DNA from: Symbiodinium natans
Lineage: Eukaryota > Sar > Dinophyceae > Suessiales > Symbiodiniaceae
Length of the DNA: 51,122 nucleotides
Reading direction: 5' to 3'
Assembly: GCA_905221605.1 (NCBI GenBank)
Contig: CAJNDS010000921.1
Span: 1-51,122, forward strand
Shown: piece after piece, positions 12,767-24,529 of the stretch
Numbering within the stretch: position 1 is the stretch's first letter
Layout of the letters: each line of letters begins with the position of its first letter
Program-made: the position numbers and the translations under genes
The notes under the pieces: generated by a model
The model's database searches: none
What the model was told of the DNA's origin: nothing
What the model saw: only the letters and a program-made list of their open reading frames with translations

Positions 12767-14920
12767 CAGCGTTAGCCAAGATTTCACTGCCAGGAGTCCG
12801 ATCTCGCAAGCCAATTGGCAATGGCGGGGCAGACAGATTTGCAACCAACTGACGTCGCTGCTTCAAAGCGGCATCCAAGAGCCCTGCAGGTCTCCGCTGT
12901 TAATTCGAAGCTGGAGACGGCTGTGGCCGAGCACTTGGGGATCTTGGGGCATGGTTTGCACGTCGCAGTCCTTGGCAGTGCTTGGCGCAGGTGTGTGAGG
13001 GCTTTGCATGGTTTGTTGTTTGTGTGTACGCGCATGGCTTTTTGCGTCTCAAACATTCCAAGAATTCAAAAAGTGCGAACGAGGCCAAAGAAGCGAGGAG
13101 CCTGGAACCATCCAGGTGCTTGGCCTCCTCCTGTGGGCCGCACACAACTGCATACTTTTTTCACATGCTGGGTATCAGAACTCGGGAAGGCCGGCGCCTG
13201 TGCCTGTGAAGGAGGCTGTGGCTGCACCTCAAGTCGTGCCCTGCCTGGGATGTCACTGCGTGACTGCGTGTCATGTTGCTGCAGTGCAGCACACAAAGCG
13301 TTGGTAGCTCTTGATGAGGACATGGCAGCGCGCCCAGCCAAGTCACCAAAGAGATCTGCGATGCAGGAGTTTTGTAAGCCGGGCGTTCTTTGCACGATCG
13401 CTGTGTAACTCTGGTGGGGTACTATCGAGTAACGAAGCGTTGTTTTTTCGCTACGCGGCCCGTTGCCCCGGCCCGAGGAACACCCGAAATGGAGGAAATG
13501 AGACGGTGCTTCTGGCGCGCCGAGACGCTCTAGGGACCTGACGATTTGGAGAGATCTGCGGAGACCTCAAAAACTTCCTACTGAAGGAACTCCTGGGAAC
13601 CTCGACCAAACTGGGAAATACTTGTTGGGAGGGGGCAAAGCGGTGTGGGGTCCAACTTGTGCTGTCGGTCCCCTACCAACGACCCCAGTTGCTCTCTGCC
13701 TCCAACGCACTGTCCAGCGGTCGCCATGGCCAAGGGGGCTCCCTGATTGCTGCGTTGCCGAGTGTCCTTCGGAATCCGCACACGTGGTGGGACCCTCCAA
13801 TACCTCTAGGCCGGAGGCCTCGGTGAATTCCAAGAGCTCAAGGGTTCACCAAGACATTCTGACGTTTGCAAATGAACTCTCGGCTGTATGTGATGGAATT
13901 TAGGGGCATGCGGCATGATGTTTTAACCTCGCAAGACTTTACAAGGCTTGAAGCTGTTGGGGCGCATGCCTTGGTCAGGATCCAAAGTTGTCGTTCAAGC
14001 GGGGAAAAGAGCCACAGATTCGGGAGGCCCTGCCAATGGAGTGCCATCACAGTATTCTCACGTTCTCTGTTCAAGTGGTCTTGCACTGGCTATGTAGTCG
14101 CAGACCAGACCTGACACTAAGTTCCATGGAAAGATGTGGGCTCGAACGGACGATGCCGTGCTGACAGGGTCCGTCCCTGGGGGCTTGATCGCCTTTCACA
14201 CAGTCAATGACTTCACTAGACCTGGGCGAGTTTCACTTGAGGCAAAAAATCAGACACTTGATGATGGAGAGCCTGGCCGCGTTAGCCTCTCAGTATCCTT
14301 GCTGCAGCAGCAACATGCACCAAGAAGTGTTGCTGCGGGCTCCTTTTGGTCAATAAACGGGCCAGCAACTAATCATCATGGCTCTGATTGCTCCGGCTGC
14401 TAAGCCCGCAGCCTCTAGCATCCCAAAGCAGCTCCGTCTGTGAGGCGTCAGCAGACGAGGATGTACAAGGAGATGTTGGAGGACCCGGCGCCGAGAAGTG
14501 CTTTCGAACGGTTGCAATGTTCTGTGACGGCCAAGTGTTTCCAAGTGTTTTGGCCAGTGGTAATGTCAGGAGTTCGATGCAAGCGAGACTGGTCAGAAGG
14601 CCTCCGACTTACAAATGCCTTAGAAGGTGCAGGATACATGCGACTGCGTTGTCAACAGCTGTCAGAATCGGAAGACTTGTACCACACGCTTGCCAGCGCC
14701 ATATAGCTCCATGTCGCACACTGAACATGTGGAGGCCAAGCTTTCGGGCGCGAAGGTCCTGAGAGCATGTCGCGGACAGCATGGATGGCCACAGTGCCTT
14801 GAGCATACCAGGATTGCTCGGCTTGCCAAAACTTGCCAGGTTAAGCTGCAAGCCCTGAACAGCACCTTGAGCGGCCAGGCCGGTTGCAGGTGTCCTCAAA
14901 CTGCTGTACTCTGCGTCCTT
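12767..14920. other. No firm gene; scattered possible exons
   Basis: Possible plus-strand coding pieces exist (QESDLASQLAMAGQTDLQ near 12790, LDEDMAARPAKSPKRSAMQE near 13310), but no family is recognised and frames on both strands are open. Likely introns or 3' exons of the coiled-coil locus. Confidence 0.3.
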
Positions 14921-14927
14921 CAGCGCA

Positions 14928-15016
14928 GCTGTGAGGTCGAGCAAGCTCGGAGAGAGCTGGAGCAACTGGAGGACAAGGCACGATTCTCTTTTGAATATCA
15001 CCCGTGGCGCGCATGA
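14928..15016 (+). CDS. Coiled-coil exon
   Basis: After a CAG acceptor-like triplet the frame reads CEVEQARRELEQLEDKARF, a strongly heptad-like, charged helix similar in character to the exons at 5.3-12.8 kb. It is probably part of the same locus. The 3' boundary is unknown; the frame stays open to a TGA at 15014-15016. Confidence 0.4.
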
Positions 15017-15969
15017 CTGTTCGAGCATGTTCGAGTAAATTGCTAGCAGAGATGATGCCAGGCCAGGCAGCTTGGCCGTGCTCCGTCAGCTTCTCAACAT
15101 ATCCCACCGTTATCCCGGTTATCTGTATTTGCCCTGGACCATCAAAGTCAGCGGCTTGTGTCGAGCCCATACTGCTTCTGAGGCAGAACTAGGAGAGGAG
15201 GCAGTATTCCTGGAAGGACTACGCCCTAGCTCGCCTTGCAAGAGTGTGCTTGTTGGCATCACTCCTATATAGTGCCCATTACGTGACGTTGCCAGGTACG
15301 CCATGAAAGCGATCCCGATTTGATCTTCCGGAATTCACTCTGGCAGAGCTTTGCATGCTCAACCTTCGTTAGAGCAAATCAGTCAAAGACTGGCTGACTC
15401 GAGTTGTATCACGTCGTGTATGTATATATAGGCCAGTGTCTCACCCTTCCACGCGATTCCTATTCCTGGCAAAGCCATGGTACGCGAGTCCGGCGACGGT
15501 GGCAGACTCGAAGCGGACGGCACTTGATGCCCTGGACGTTTGTGCATGCAATGTTGATGGTTGTTTTGGCAGTGCTGCCTGGACATGTAGTGTCCGTAGT
15601 GTTGAGTCAAAGAGTCAAAAGTGTTGTTTGGCAGATGGCGACGCTCTGCAGCGTCGCAGCAGCGCTTGGCATTCTTGGTGTCGAAGTTCAGCTTTTTACC
15701 ATGCCCCTTGCAAGTCGCAAGAAGCTGCGTGCGAAGCATGCGTTCTCTGAAGTAGCAGTAAGGATCACATTCAGCAACAAATAGTAATGAGGACAACGCC
15801 GTGAAGCATAATCGCACGCAGGAACTTTGATTTCCAGCGCTGTAAAACGCTGCGAACATTCGTCCAGAGGAACAGAGACCCCTCTGCCTGTGTGCGATAC
15901 AAAATGACCAGAAACATCTTAGCACTTAGCGTAGGCATGTCTGCTGGTAGCAGGCAGCGACCAGACAGC

Positions 15970-16062
15970 ACTGACCTCACCGCCTGCGCCGCGCAGCTTG
16001 TGCGCGCCAAGAGCAAGCCAGCTGCTCAATTTGACTTCCTCATCCTCACCTTGGGCACTTTA
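15970..16062 (+). CDS. Possible short-chain dehydrogenase-like exon
   Basis: The frame reads DLTACAAQLVRAKSK and then FDFLILTLGT. In the SDR family a D-L pair at the end of beta-4 is followed by a helix and a hydrophobic beta strand ending in N/T-x-G (here TLGT). The match covers about 30 residues. Neither the N-terminal glycine-rich nucleotide motif nor the YxxxK active site was found nearby, so this may be a fragment or a coincidence. Confidence 0.22.
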
Positions 16063-16366
16063 GAGTTGCGATTACATCATATGAATCAGACGAGAGTTGA
16101 GTTCTCTTGCGTCGAATTTGGATGCCACAAGAACATCGCACACTTTGACAGTGTGATATCCGCAAAAATTCCACAAACATCGGGCCGGTGCAAGACGGGC
16201 CCATGAAGCAGGCTGCTTGGCTGCTGTGCGCCTTGCATGTTTTCAATGACTCTGTCGGGCATCCTCGGCAAGTGATGTCCAACATCCTTGCGGCCAGGAC
16301 TGCCCTCGCAGCAGGGGGCCATGCTGTCAGGGGCCTCAGCATGCGCGTGATTCTCCTCAGTGTACA

Positions 16367-16397
<31 letters not shown>
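16367..16397. repeat. Poly-G run (31 G)
   Basis: The longest homopolymer in the window. It starts about 150 bp left of the large pyrimidine tract. Its true length is likely to be polymorphic or mis-sequenced. Confidence 0.9.
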
Positions 16398-16539
16398 CTG
16401 CACACAACGCCCGAAGACCTCAGACACATTTTGACGAGAAATGGGGTTCACGCTTTTTTTCCGCAGAACCGGCTGCGTTTGTCCCTAGAACCCTAGATCC
16501 GAGAAATCCTAACCCTCAGCCGCGTGCGGGCACGAGCCC

Positions 16540-17600
16540 CTTTTCTCTCGTTCCCTTTCTTTCCCTGTGGTTCTTTCCTCCTCTCTCTCGCTTTCTCTCG
16601 CCCGCCTCTGTGCTTTTCTCTTGTCTCTCTCCTCTCTCCTCTCTCCTCTCTCCTCTCTCCTCTCTCCTCTCTCCTCTCTCCTCTCTCCTCTCTCCTCTCT
16701 CCTCTCGTCTCTCGTCCCTCTTCCCTCTTCCCTCTTCCCTCTCCTCCCTCTCCTCCCTCTCCTCCCTCTCCTCCCTCTCCTCCCTCTCCTCCCTCTCCTC
16801 CCTCTCCTCCCTCTCCTCCCTCCCCTCTCTCCCCTCTCTCCCCTCTCTCCCCTCTCTCCCCTCTCTTCCCCCTCCCTTCTCGCCCTCGTTCTCCAGCAGT
16901 CTCTCCCCTCATCACCCCTCTCTTCCCCTCTCGTCCTCGCCCTTCCCCTCTCTCTTCCTCTCCTCGTTCTCGCTTTCCTCGCATTCCTCCCCTCGATCTC
17001 TGCTCTCTCTTCCTCATCGCTCTCTCTCTCTCCTCTCTCTCTCCCTCTCTCCTCTCTCTCCTCCCTCGATCTTCCTCTCTCCTCCTCTCCTCTCTCCTCC
17101 TCTCTTCTCTCTCTCTCTCGCTCCTCTCGTGGCTTTCATTCTTTCACAGTATCCACTCGTACTCAGGTGCCTCTCTATCTCACTCTTTTCCCCCCCTTCT
17201 CCTCTCTGTCTCCTCTCTCTCTCTCTCCGTCCTCTCTCCTGCCCTCTCCTCTCCTCTCTCCCCTTTCTCCTCTCTCTCTTCCTGTCCTCCTTCCCTCTTC
17301 CGCTCTCTCCCTCTCTCTCCTACTCTCTCTTCCTCTCTCTCCCTCTCTCCTCCTCTCTCCTTTTCTCCTCTGTCTTCTCTCTCGTCCTCTCCCTTCGTCT
17401 CTCTCTCTCTCTCTCTCTTTCTTCTCTCCGCTCGTTCTCTCATCTCTGTTTTCCCCTTTTTTGTGGCATCTCTTATGTTTTTTTTCCAGTTTCTAAGTTT
17501 CTCTCTTCCTCGTCTCTCAATCCCTCTGCGGGTCTTTTTGCATCTCTTTTTTCGTTTCTCTCTTCTCTCTCTTTTCGCTCTTCTCTCTCTCTCATCTCTC

Positions 17601-17638
<38 letters not shown>

Positions 17639-17660
17639 ATCTCTCTTCCTCTCTCCGCGC
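16540..17660. repeat. 1.1-kb polypyrimidine tract
   Basis: The plus strand is almost purine-free and built of successive sub-arrays: a 7-bp TCTCTCC unit (about 16623-16704), then TCTTCCC, then a 9-bp TCTCCTCCC unit (about 16740-16820), then TCTCTCCCC, then irregular CT-rich sequence ending in (CT)n near 17596-17638. Long Ser/Leu/Pro frames across it (up to 383 codons) are a by-product of composition, not genes. Homopurine-homopyrimidine mirror symmetry gives triplex (H-DNA) potential. Confidence 0.85.
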
Positions 17661-17860
17661 ACGCCCCCGCATTGAGAATCTGCGGGCCGTAACACGCTGG
17701 ACCTGGCGTCAGCATGTGGCGTCCGGAAGCTGGGGCCTCCCGGCACGTGTCTCCAAAATGTGGGTCTTCAGGCGTCGGGCGATATGCGCAGCCCCCCCTG
17801 CCAAAGCACCCATGTGACAGCGAAAGCGCAACTTAGGACATGTCCGAGCCATGACAGAAG

Positions 17861-18058
17861 GAAGTTGCAGAGCGATGCCCTGAGCGCCAGGAGCAGCTCG
17901 TGGAGTTCCATGGCCGAGATGGCGAGAGAGAGCTGCTCAGTGCCTGGGCCCCGGAGCATAAGTTGCCGACGACTGCCTCGTCTTCAGAATGCACCAGGGC
18001 AGTCCCGCTTGAACTTACTTCAGAACTTAAGACCCATCTGAGGCCTTCTCAACTTTAG
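17861..18058 (+). CDS. Candidate terminal exon, unknown protein
   Basis: The frame after an AG reads EVAERCPERQEQLVEFHGRD, then ELLSAWAPEHKLPTT, and stops at TAG (18056-18058). It has no internal ATG in its first half. Charged and aromatic residues are distributed as in a soluble protein. No family is recognised. Possibly the 3' exon of a gene interrupted by the pyrimidine tract. Confidence 0.33.
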   Translation, partial: EVAERCPERQEQLVEFHGRDGERELLSAWAPEHKLPTTASSSECTRAVPLELTSELKTHLRPSQL

Positions 18059-18469
18059 AGTCTTTAGAGATATGTTGAGATGCGCAACTGCCTGATCCTC
18101 TGTCAGCAGAAGACCTAATTCATTTGAACTGTCCAAGCCTTCACGGGCCTTCGCTTCGGTGTCCCAGTTCTGGAGGCGGATTTTGCTCCATGAAACCGTC
18201 GGGCTTGGGACTTTTCAATGCAGTCGTTCCCGGGCACTCCTCGTATGATCACGGCCCAAATTGCTGGGCCTGTTTCCGATCAGGGTCTGGCCTGCGCAGG
18301 CGCCTGCTGACATTCCACGTATGCGACAAATCCACCATGAGCCCCGAGAAGCCTCGAGCATGTTTTGGGTCTTGGGTCTTGAGGGTTTAGGGCTAAAGGG
18401 TTCGGCTCTCAGTAGGAATTCAGGTGTTTATTCTGCAGAACACAACAACATCACATCATCACATCTCTA

Positions 18470-18694
18470 AGCGCTGTCATCTACAATCCAGCCGGAACCC
18501 TTAAATCGGAACCTGAAAGAACAGCCATCCGGGACCTGGAAGGGATTGTGTGGAGGATTGCAGAGGGGCACCTGAGACGTTGCGGCTGGAAGCTGGAAGT
18601 TGAAGTTGACGAAGAAGGGGCAAGAGGCAAAGTCCAAACGTCTCCAAGGCAGAAAGGTCTGCAGAGGCAGCTCTGTAACTCTAACGGCAAATGA
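18470..18694 (+). CDS. Candidate exon, unknown basic/acidic protein
   Basis: An open frame of about 74 codons lacking a useful ATG reads GTLKSEPERTAIRDLEGIVW, then GWKLEVEVDEEGARGKVQ, and ends at TGA (18692-18694). Residue use is convincing, while the overlapping frames are poorer. No domain is recognised. It may share a gene with the exon ending at 18058. Confidence 0.38.
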   Translation, partial: SAVIYNPAGTLKSEPERTAIRDLEGIVWRIAEGHLRRCGWKLEVEVDEEGARGKVQTSPRQKGLQRQLCNSNGK

Positions 18695-18699
18695 CGCAT

Positions 18700-20690
18700 T
18701 AAACGAGATGCCTACGACAAAGTTTCAGGTTTGAAGCCAGTCCTTGCAAGTCGCATGCAGCTTGTGCCGCTTGTGGGCGTCGAGCTGGTCATGTTTTTTG
18801 TGCACACGCAACGTTGGAGCAACTTGAGCAGGTCACTCCGGAGCGCCCGGAGCGACTTTGCTTACGAACATTTGAGCAGCCGCCTTTGTATGCTGGAGCC
18901 TCAGTTTGGCGCTTATCCTCTCAACCTTTTTTTTTCATAGTGGTTGCTTCATCTCAGGCATGGCCAGTGATGCAGGCGACTCTCTGACTTATAGAATCGA
19001 ACACAAGAACGTATCATTTTCCAGTGGTCTGACACCCTCACACTCAGATTGCAGGTATACTTGGGGATACAGCTCAAGATGACGGAGGATTCGGGAACAG
19101 GGTCTGGGAATGGACTGCTTGGTTGGCTGTTCCCCGCCCGATGCCCAGTTGCCTAATGATGTGCGACTGTCAAGCTCAAGTCTTTCCTGCTTCCGCTCTT
19201 GTGGACTGGTAAGGGGCAGACATCACGACTTCAGCTCGACGTGCCCCCGACAGCAAGATGCAGCATCTGTAGCAGAGAACGGCGAGCCTGTGGCAGGTGA
19301 AGACACAGCCTCCTGGAATGTTGTGCCGCATGGCCGGGTCCTGGCATCTTGGCTGCAAAGCAGAAGACATGGGAAACCCCCCCCTTAAAGTCCCAAGCAC
19401 CAAGCTCTGAACTGAAGGCTTCGGAAGTTGATGCCGGGTGTCTGCAAGGCACCGCTCTGCCGTCAAGTCTGCCAAGTCTGCAAGAGGCTGAACTTTGACG
19501 CTTCCCTACGCCGTCCAGGATTGCAGCAGCAAGTGTCCGGCAAGATTGCATCGTCGGGTCAAAGCCTTGCAAAGGTGTAGCGCAGCGCAGCGCGGTGTAG
19601 CTGTGTTGGAGTTTTTCTTTTGTGCACCTGGCCAAGGGCGACCAGTTGGCAGTCTTCTTGCCTCCAGCAGGTGGCTGCGTCTACATTCGCAAGGCGCTGC
19701 AAACGGGTTCGAAGACTATCGAAGACTCACGACGACCCCAAACTGGGATCACACACCGAAACAAATCGAGCCTTACATCTGCACCTTCATACTCCAGTGC
19801 AACCTGCACACATCCGGACGTACTCGTACCTCAAAGCGACCCGCTGCGCTGTTGTGATTCCAAGTGTTCGCTTTACCGCAAATTGGCCCATACCACTTCA
19901 TGGTTTCCACATCCACTTCGCATGCTGTGCCAGCATGACTGATGATTTTTGAAGCCCTCGCAGGTGCCGGCAGATGTCGAGCAGGTTAGTGTCGCGTGGC
20001 ATTGGTCACTTCGCCTGCCTTACAATGTGCTTTTTCTGGTGGTCAGTCTCAACATCTCAGCGAAGCAGACCATGTGACGGCCAGATTGTGCCGTTGCCAA
20101 GGCACTTAGACCTGTCGGTGTTCGCTTTCCTGATGATTGGCCTGACTCTCGCGTGCAGCCCAGCAACAACAAGAGAGTCCAACTGCAAGTGATGCATCTA
20201 CCTCAGAAGGTCTTGGCATGGAGACCATTGTCTGAGAGTTCTGTTTTCCATGCTGGCCTGGGAGGACTCGTGAAATCTCGGAAAGCTGGGACCTCCACAA
20301 TGCCACCACTGCCTGTGCAGGAATTGGCTCGCTGTTGCTCATCGGCATCATGGCGGGCACCTCATTTAGGTCTGTTTAGGTAGCCCGATGTCGTCTGATT
20401 GTTAGTCTACCCGAGCGCCAATGCAAAGGCGGCTTTCTGGATCTTCAGAAGTGCACGTGGCACAGTTCACGGGACAATTCCTTTCGGTCGGTCGGTCTGT
20501 GCCCCGGCACCCTTGGCCAGCCAGCTTCATGGCCTCCTTGCAAGTGGTGGACGGAATTAACGATCGCTCTGGGGGCCGAGTTGACGACTCTAGCCGCTGC
20601 TGCTTTCGCGTTCATCCCAGCAGCCCGAAACGTTGGCTCCTCAGTTCACTCGAAGAAAACACTCCAGCAGCAGCGTTCAAGAGCTGCTTC
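18700..20690. other. No recognisable gene
   Basis: Only short mixed frames are seen. One possible small membrane exon (GIGSLLLIGIMAGTSF, about 20322-20369, preceded by CAG) could belong to the membrane-protein exons just downstream. Confidence 0.3.
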
Positions 20691-20692
20691 GT

Positions 20693-20997
20693 AGGTCATC
20701 CTGTCATGGGCATGGCGATGGCTTCCAGCCCGGCCCTTAGCACCTGGTGAGCTTGTTAGACGTACTGGTGCTCTGCTGTGGTTTATATATCCGGTATATA
20801 CCTGCGCAAAGGCCCCTGAGTGGCGCACCTGGCTGAGCACCAGCCTCACAACAGACTTGTCTCGCGATCTCGTGCTGCTCTGCTTTGTCGGCAGAGCGTT
20901 GGCAGAACGTTGGCTGCCCTTTGCCGTCATCCTCCGCCTGGCTTTATACGAGCTCAGGCATGCGAGATCCCTTCTTCGAGCTGCCTGTCGGCCGTAG
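20693..20997 (+). CDS. Candidate membrane-protein exon without ATG
   Basis: A roughly 100-codon stop-free frame contains EWRTWLSTSLTTDLSRDLVL and WLPFAVILRLALYELRHARS, and closes at TAG (20995-20997). The segments LVLLCFV and LPFAVILRLAL are hydrophobic and flanked by Arg, as in membrane helices. There is no start codon, so it must be internal or spurious. The exon borders inside the frame are not fixed. Confidence 0.35.
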
Positions 20998-21000
20998 CCC

Positions 21001-21143
21001 CTGCAGTGACACACGACACATGTACGCAGAGTTGTCGAGACTTGCCCCATCCAACGTCCGACAGCAGATGCACAGGTTGGCTCATTTTCGGGCTGGTGAT
21101 GTTGATCTGCCTTGTACTGGTCCAACTAGGTTCATCGGCATGA
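21001..21143 (+). CDS. Candidate exon with transmembrane helix
   Basis: The frame reads HDTCTQSCRDLPHP and then TGWLIFGLVMLICLVLVQL, a textbook 19-residue hydrophobic span, ending at TGA (21141-21143). A second frame over the same bases is also open but hydrophilic. Proximity to the hydrophobic frame at 20.7-21.0 kb suggests one membrane protein. Family unknown. Confidence 0.33.
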
Positions 21144-21149
21144 TTACTG

Positions 21150-22200
21150 TGAAAGCAGTGGGCAAGGGGCGAATTTTTGAGCTCGGGTGGAATCGTCTGC
21201 TCTAGTGGGTCGCAGGAGTCTTGGGAATGATTCTCTGTCGAGGGAGAACCGTTGCGCAAGCTTGGGGTTGCTATGCTTTGACAGGTGCCAACATGGCCGT
21301 CCGTTACTTCGCGTCGGCACCAGAACCGGAAGGCATCGCGGGCAGAAAAGACATGGATCGCATGAATGTGAATGTATGTACTTACTGTTTCAATATGCAG
21401 GTACAACATCAATCTGCTTTGCAACGGGTAGTTTACGGCCTGGCCTTCAATGCAAACGAGATGCACTTCTCACGAGCCACCAGCCGCAGGGAAGAGAAGT
21501 AAAGTCGCCAACAAAGGCCCAAAGGAGAAGACATGCCCGGCAAAATATGAATGCCCAGCAGTTCTCCGCGCACAGTCAGAGTAATGGATGAGTAATGGTG
21601 TAGCCGCCGAGCCGGTCCTCGAAGGAAAGGGCTCCAGCTCCCACGTTCAGCCCTGGCCAGCCCCGGTTAGCATCCCAAAAAGCGCACATCCATCCGAGAG
21701 AATGCTTTCGGGCGAGAGTGAGCAAACAGGCTCACTGAGGGGAGGTACAGATGCAAGGTTAGGTAAATATAATGGTTGCGGGAGCTCGGGGGGGGAGGGG
21801 GCGGCGCACGAGGTGAAGTTCAGTTCATCATCGGGGGCGACGGCCGTCGAGTTGATCTGCTGCCGCCTGTTCCAGTTTCGCAGAGGCCAGGAGCAGGTGA
21901 CTTCCAGCAGGTTTGCAACAAAGTTGCAACACAGTTTGCAAGAAAAAGTTGAGAACATGCTTTTTAACAAAGCTCCAGAAAGTTCAAGTGTGTGTGTGTG
22001 TGCGCGCTGGTAGAGGATGCTTGGCTGGGCCATATGGCTATCCGGGCTGGGATTCTTGCTTTCTGGTCTTGGGCTAAGCCCGGCTTAGCCCGGCTGCATT
22101 TCGACAGACTTCCAGCCAGCAGTATTTCGCATGCATTTGTGTGCCAAGGCACCCATTCAGATGCCTGCTCGGTGGTGATTGTCGCCGTAGTCTTGTTCAA
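21150..22200. other. No recognisable gene
   Basis: Open frames here are Ser/Gly-rich and low in information. A short GT microsatellite lies near 21988-22001. Nothing can be assigned. Confidence 0.3.
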
Positions 22201-22509
22201 GGACTCGGCTTGCCAGCATTGTCAAGCCCATACTTCGAAGACTTAGATCTGATTGTGCACAGGATCACGCACTACACCTCGTGCGCACTGCAAAGATGTG
22301 GAGAGAGGCTGCCGGAATCTCAGCGAGACATGCGTTGGGTTTCCTTCGGCCGCCCGTGTGCTCAGGAAGTGCAGCCGAAAGACTTGCATGACCTCGTGTC
22401 ATCAAGTCAGATGCACGCACAGGCTGCCAACTTGGTGCTTGACATGAGCCAATGCTCCACCTTACTCCACCGTATTCCACCTTGGTGTTCCAGACTTGGG
22501 GCATGTTAG
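22201..22509 (+). CDS. Weak candidate coding stretch, unknown
   Basis: A plus frame reads LPALSSPYFEDLDLIVHRIT and later EVQPKDLHDLVSSSQMHAQA before TAG. Composition is protein-like, but all three frames are partly open and no family is recognised. A second weak candidate frame (LNEAMLPKEHPTAVQKVRED) follows at about 22626-22685. Confidence 0.25.
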   Translation, partial: GLGLPALSSPYFEDLDLIVHRITHYTSCALQRCGERLPESQRDMRWVSFGRPCAQEVQPKDLHDLVSSSQMHAQAANLVLDMSQCSTLLHRIPPWCSRLGAC

Positions 22510-22699
22510 GCAAATGCCGCAACCAGGGATGCGCTGGAGCAGCTGCAGAAGTACCTCAAGGCGTGCAAGTGCCGGCAGCGGGAACGCAGCTCCAAGACTC
22601 CAAAGTTTCTTCAAAGGGAAGCCAGCTCAACGAAGCAATGCTGCCCAAGGAGCACCCGACAGCGGTGCAAAAAGTCCGAGAGGACTGTCGCCCGCGCCA

Positions 22700-24230
22700 C
22701 CGGAGCTTGCGGATCGATGTTGCTCTTTGCCCGTTGTGTCTGTGCACACCTGCATGTCCCAGAGTGGTAGTGTGGGGAAAGTGGATGAAAGTGGGTGCGT
22801 GGGAGAGACACTGTATGGACCGCACTGACCGCACGGATACACCCTGCTGGGATCAACGGGCGATTTCTGAGAGACCAGATGCGTTGACCAGCAGCCCGTG
22901 CCATCTACCGGCGAAAAAGAAAAAAGAACAAATCGGAACCTGCAAGCCCTATAAGCCCTCAAGCTTTGACATGCATGATGGCCCGGATGGGGTTGGCACA
23001 TGCTGTTTTATGTGTACGAAAAATACGGGTTCAAGAATCCATATTGCACTGGGAGGCATGTTATTTCTTGCCCCATAATAAAGCATCGTTGTCAGGATCC
23101 TTTCAAATTGCCCGTGCCAGGGAGAACAATTTGGTGAGGATGGTGAGGTCAAAGTTGCATTGCTGGGGAAGTGTCTCATCCCTGCACCCCACATGCGATC
23201 GAATATGCAAACTGGAATACTCGGAGAAGCTTGAGTCATCTGCTTTGTGCGCGGCTGTGCGCGATGTGACTTCTCCCCTGACAGCATAACGCGTGATCTG
23301 CGTGTTTTTGCGTTGTGTGTTAGTAGAGAGCACAAGCCAGATTCAGCCTGGGGGCCAGGGTATCGTGATTTCTTTTGTCGCTGTGAGTGTTTGGGGTGAA
23401 GCTGGTATAGTACGATGCCTGCCCGCACTCTCATGGCCAGTCTCGCTTTTGCGGCCAGTCTCAATTTCTATCACGGCATTGCCTGCAGGACACAGAGTTG
23501 AGACTCCGTCGCTTCTCTGTTGATGGGAAACCTGCGCGAGTTTGGAGCCGTTGCACACATGTCCACACCCAACAGAATGTGCAATCAGTTGACTTGATTC
23601 TGGCAGGGCGCATGTTCGGCCACCTTTGGTCCCCGCCTGGGCCTTTCTTGAGAGAGATGTATGCGAACAAGCTTTCTAGTCCGGTGGTAATGATGCGAAC
23701 ACACGCGGTTCGCGCAAACGAATTCACCCGAAAGGTCACTCTGCCTTCGAGGTCATCCTGCTCTTTGCAGTGAGCTGCAGAACCCTGAACAAATTCAAAG
23801 GGGACAGCCGGTTCCGTTTTTGGGTCTGCCCAAGCCGGTACGTTTGCCAGCCACTGGTCTGCCAACCGATGTACAGTGAGCGACTGGCTTCATACCTTTT
23901 GGGAACGTATGCTTGCCTTGCATTGTGCAAGAAGCTTCGCCGTTTTAGCCAACCACCGTCGTACCAAGGGGCACCCGCGGTCATGCAACAAAGGCTGGCA
24001 GCTGGTCGGGGCATGTGGATTGCTTCCAAGCACATCAGGTGCAGAGCTGCCGCTCGTCAACTGTGTGTTCCGCAGTCGTTTCTTCAGCTTCGTTTTCTTT
24101 GTTTGGTTTGAATGGGCATGTTCTTGTTTCGGCTCTTGTTCCGACCTTGGTGTAGATGTTTCGCATCATCCGGTAGATGCGAGGAACCATGGTGGTTGCT
24201 GTAGTTGCTGAGGCTGCCCTGTGTGACCAC
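22700..24230. other. No firm gene
   Basis: Several overlapping frames of 75-110 codons on both strands compete, and none has a recognisable motif. Treated as intron or intergenic sequence. Confidence 0.3.
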
Positions 24231-24232
24231 TG

Positions 24233-24529
24233 TAGCCTTGTCGAAGGCACGACCCTAAGGCTAAAGAAGCGATTGCTGCAGGTGCAAGATGGTGCAAGCA
24301 TAAGCAGCTTGCACATTGGTATCGGGTGGCTGAGGTAGTTGAAAGATCTCCAAGTCTCATTGACGAGCAGGCTGCGGCTCCAGGAATCCCATGAATCTCT
24401 GTGAAATCGATCTTCTTTCAGCTTGCTTGACCAGGCAAGGTGCCACCTCGAGTCTGCTGCCTGGGCCGCCAACCTTGTGCCCAAGGCTGTCCAGCCACGC
24501 AAGCATGGAGCACAGAACATCCATTGACT
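24233..24529 (+). CDS. Two adjacent candidate exons, unknown helical protein
   Basis: Exon 1 (frame through about 24391) reads DPKAKEAIAAGARWCKHKQL and then AHWYRVAEVVERSPSLIDEQ. Its unspliced frame stops at TGA 24392-24394. After a pyrimidine-rich stretch and CAG, exon 2 (from 24422) reads LLDQARCHLESAAWAANLVP. Both are helical with buried aliphatic and surface charged residues, and they would fit together if the stop lies in an intron. A 161-codon minus-strand frame overlaps but is compositionally poorer. Family unknown. Confidence 0.4.

Noticed and set aside
16524-17692. Open frames of 309-383 codons on plus and up to 188 on minus
   Set aside because: They follow purely from the pyrimidine tract (Ser/Leu/Pro or Glu/Arg runs) and carry no protein-like variation.
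24035-24520. 161-codon minus-strand frame
   Set aside because: Overlaps better plus-strand candidate exons; composition rich in Ser/Arg/Trp with no recognised motif.
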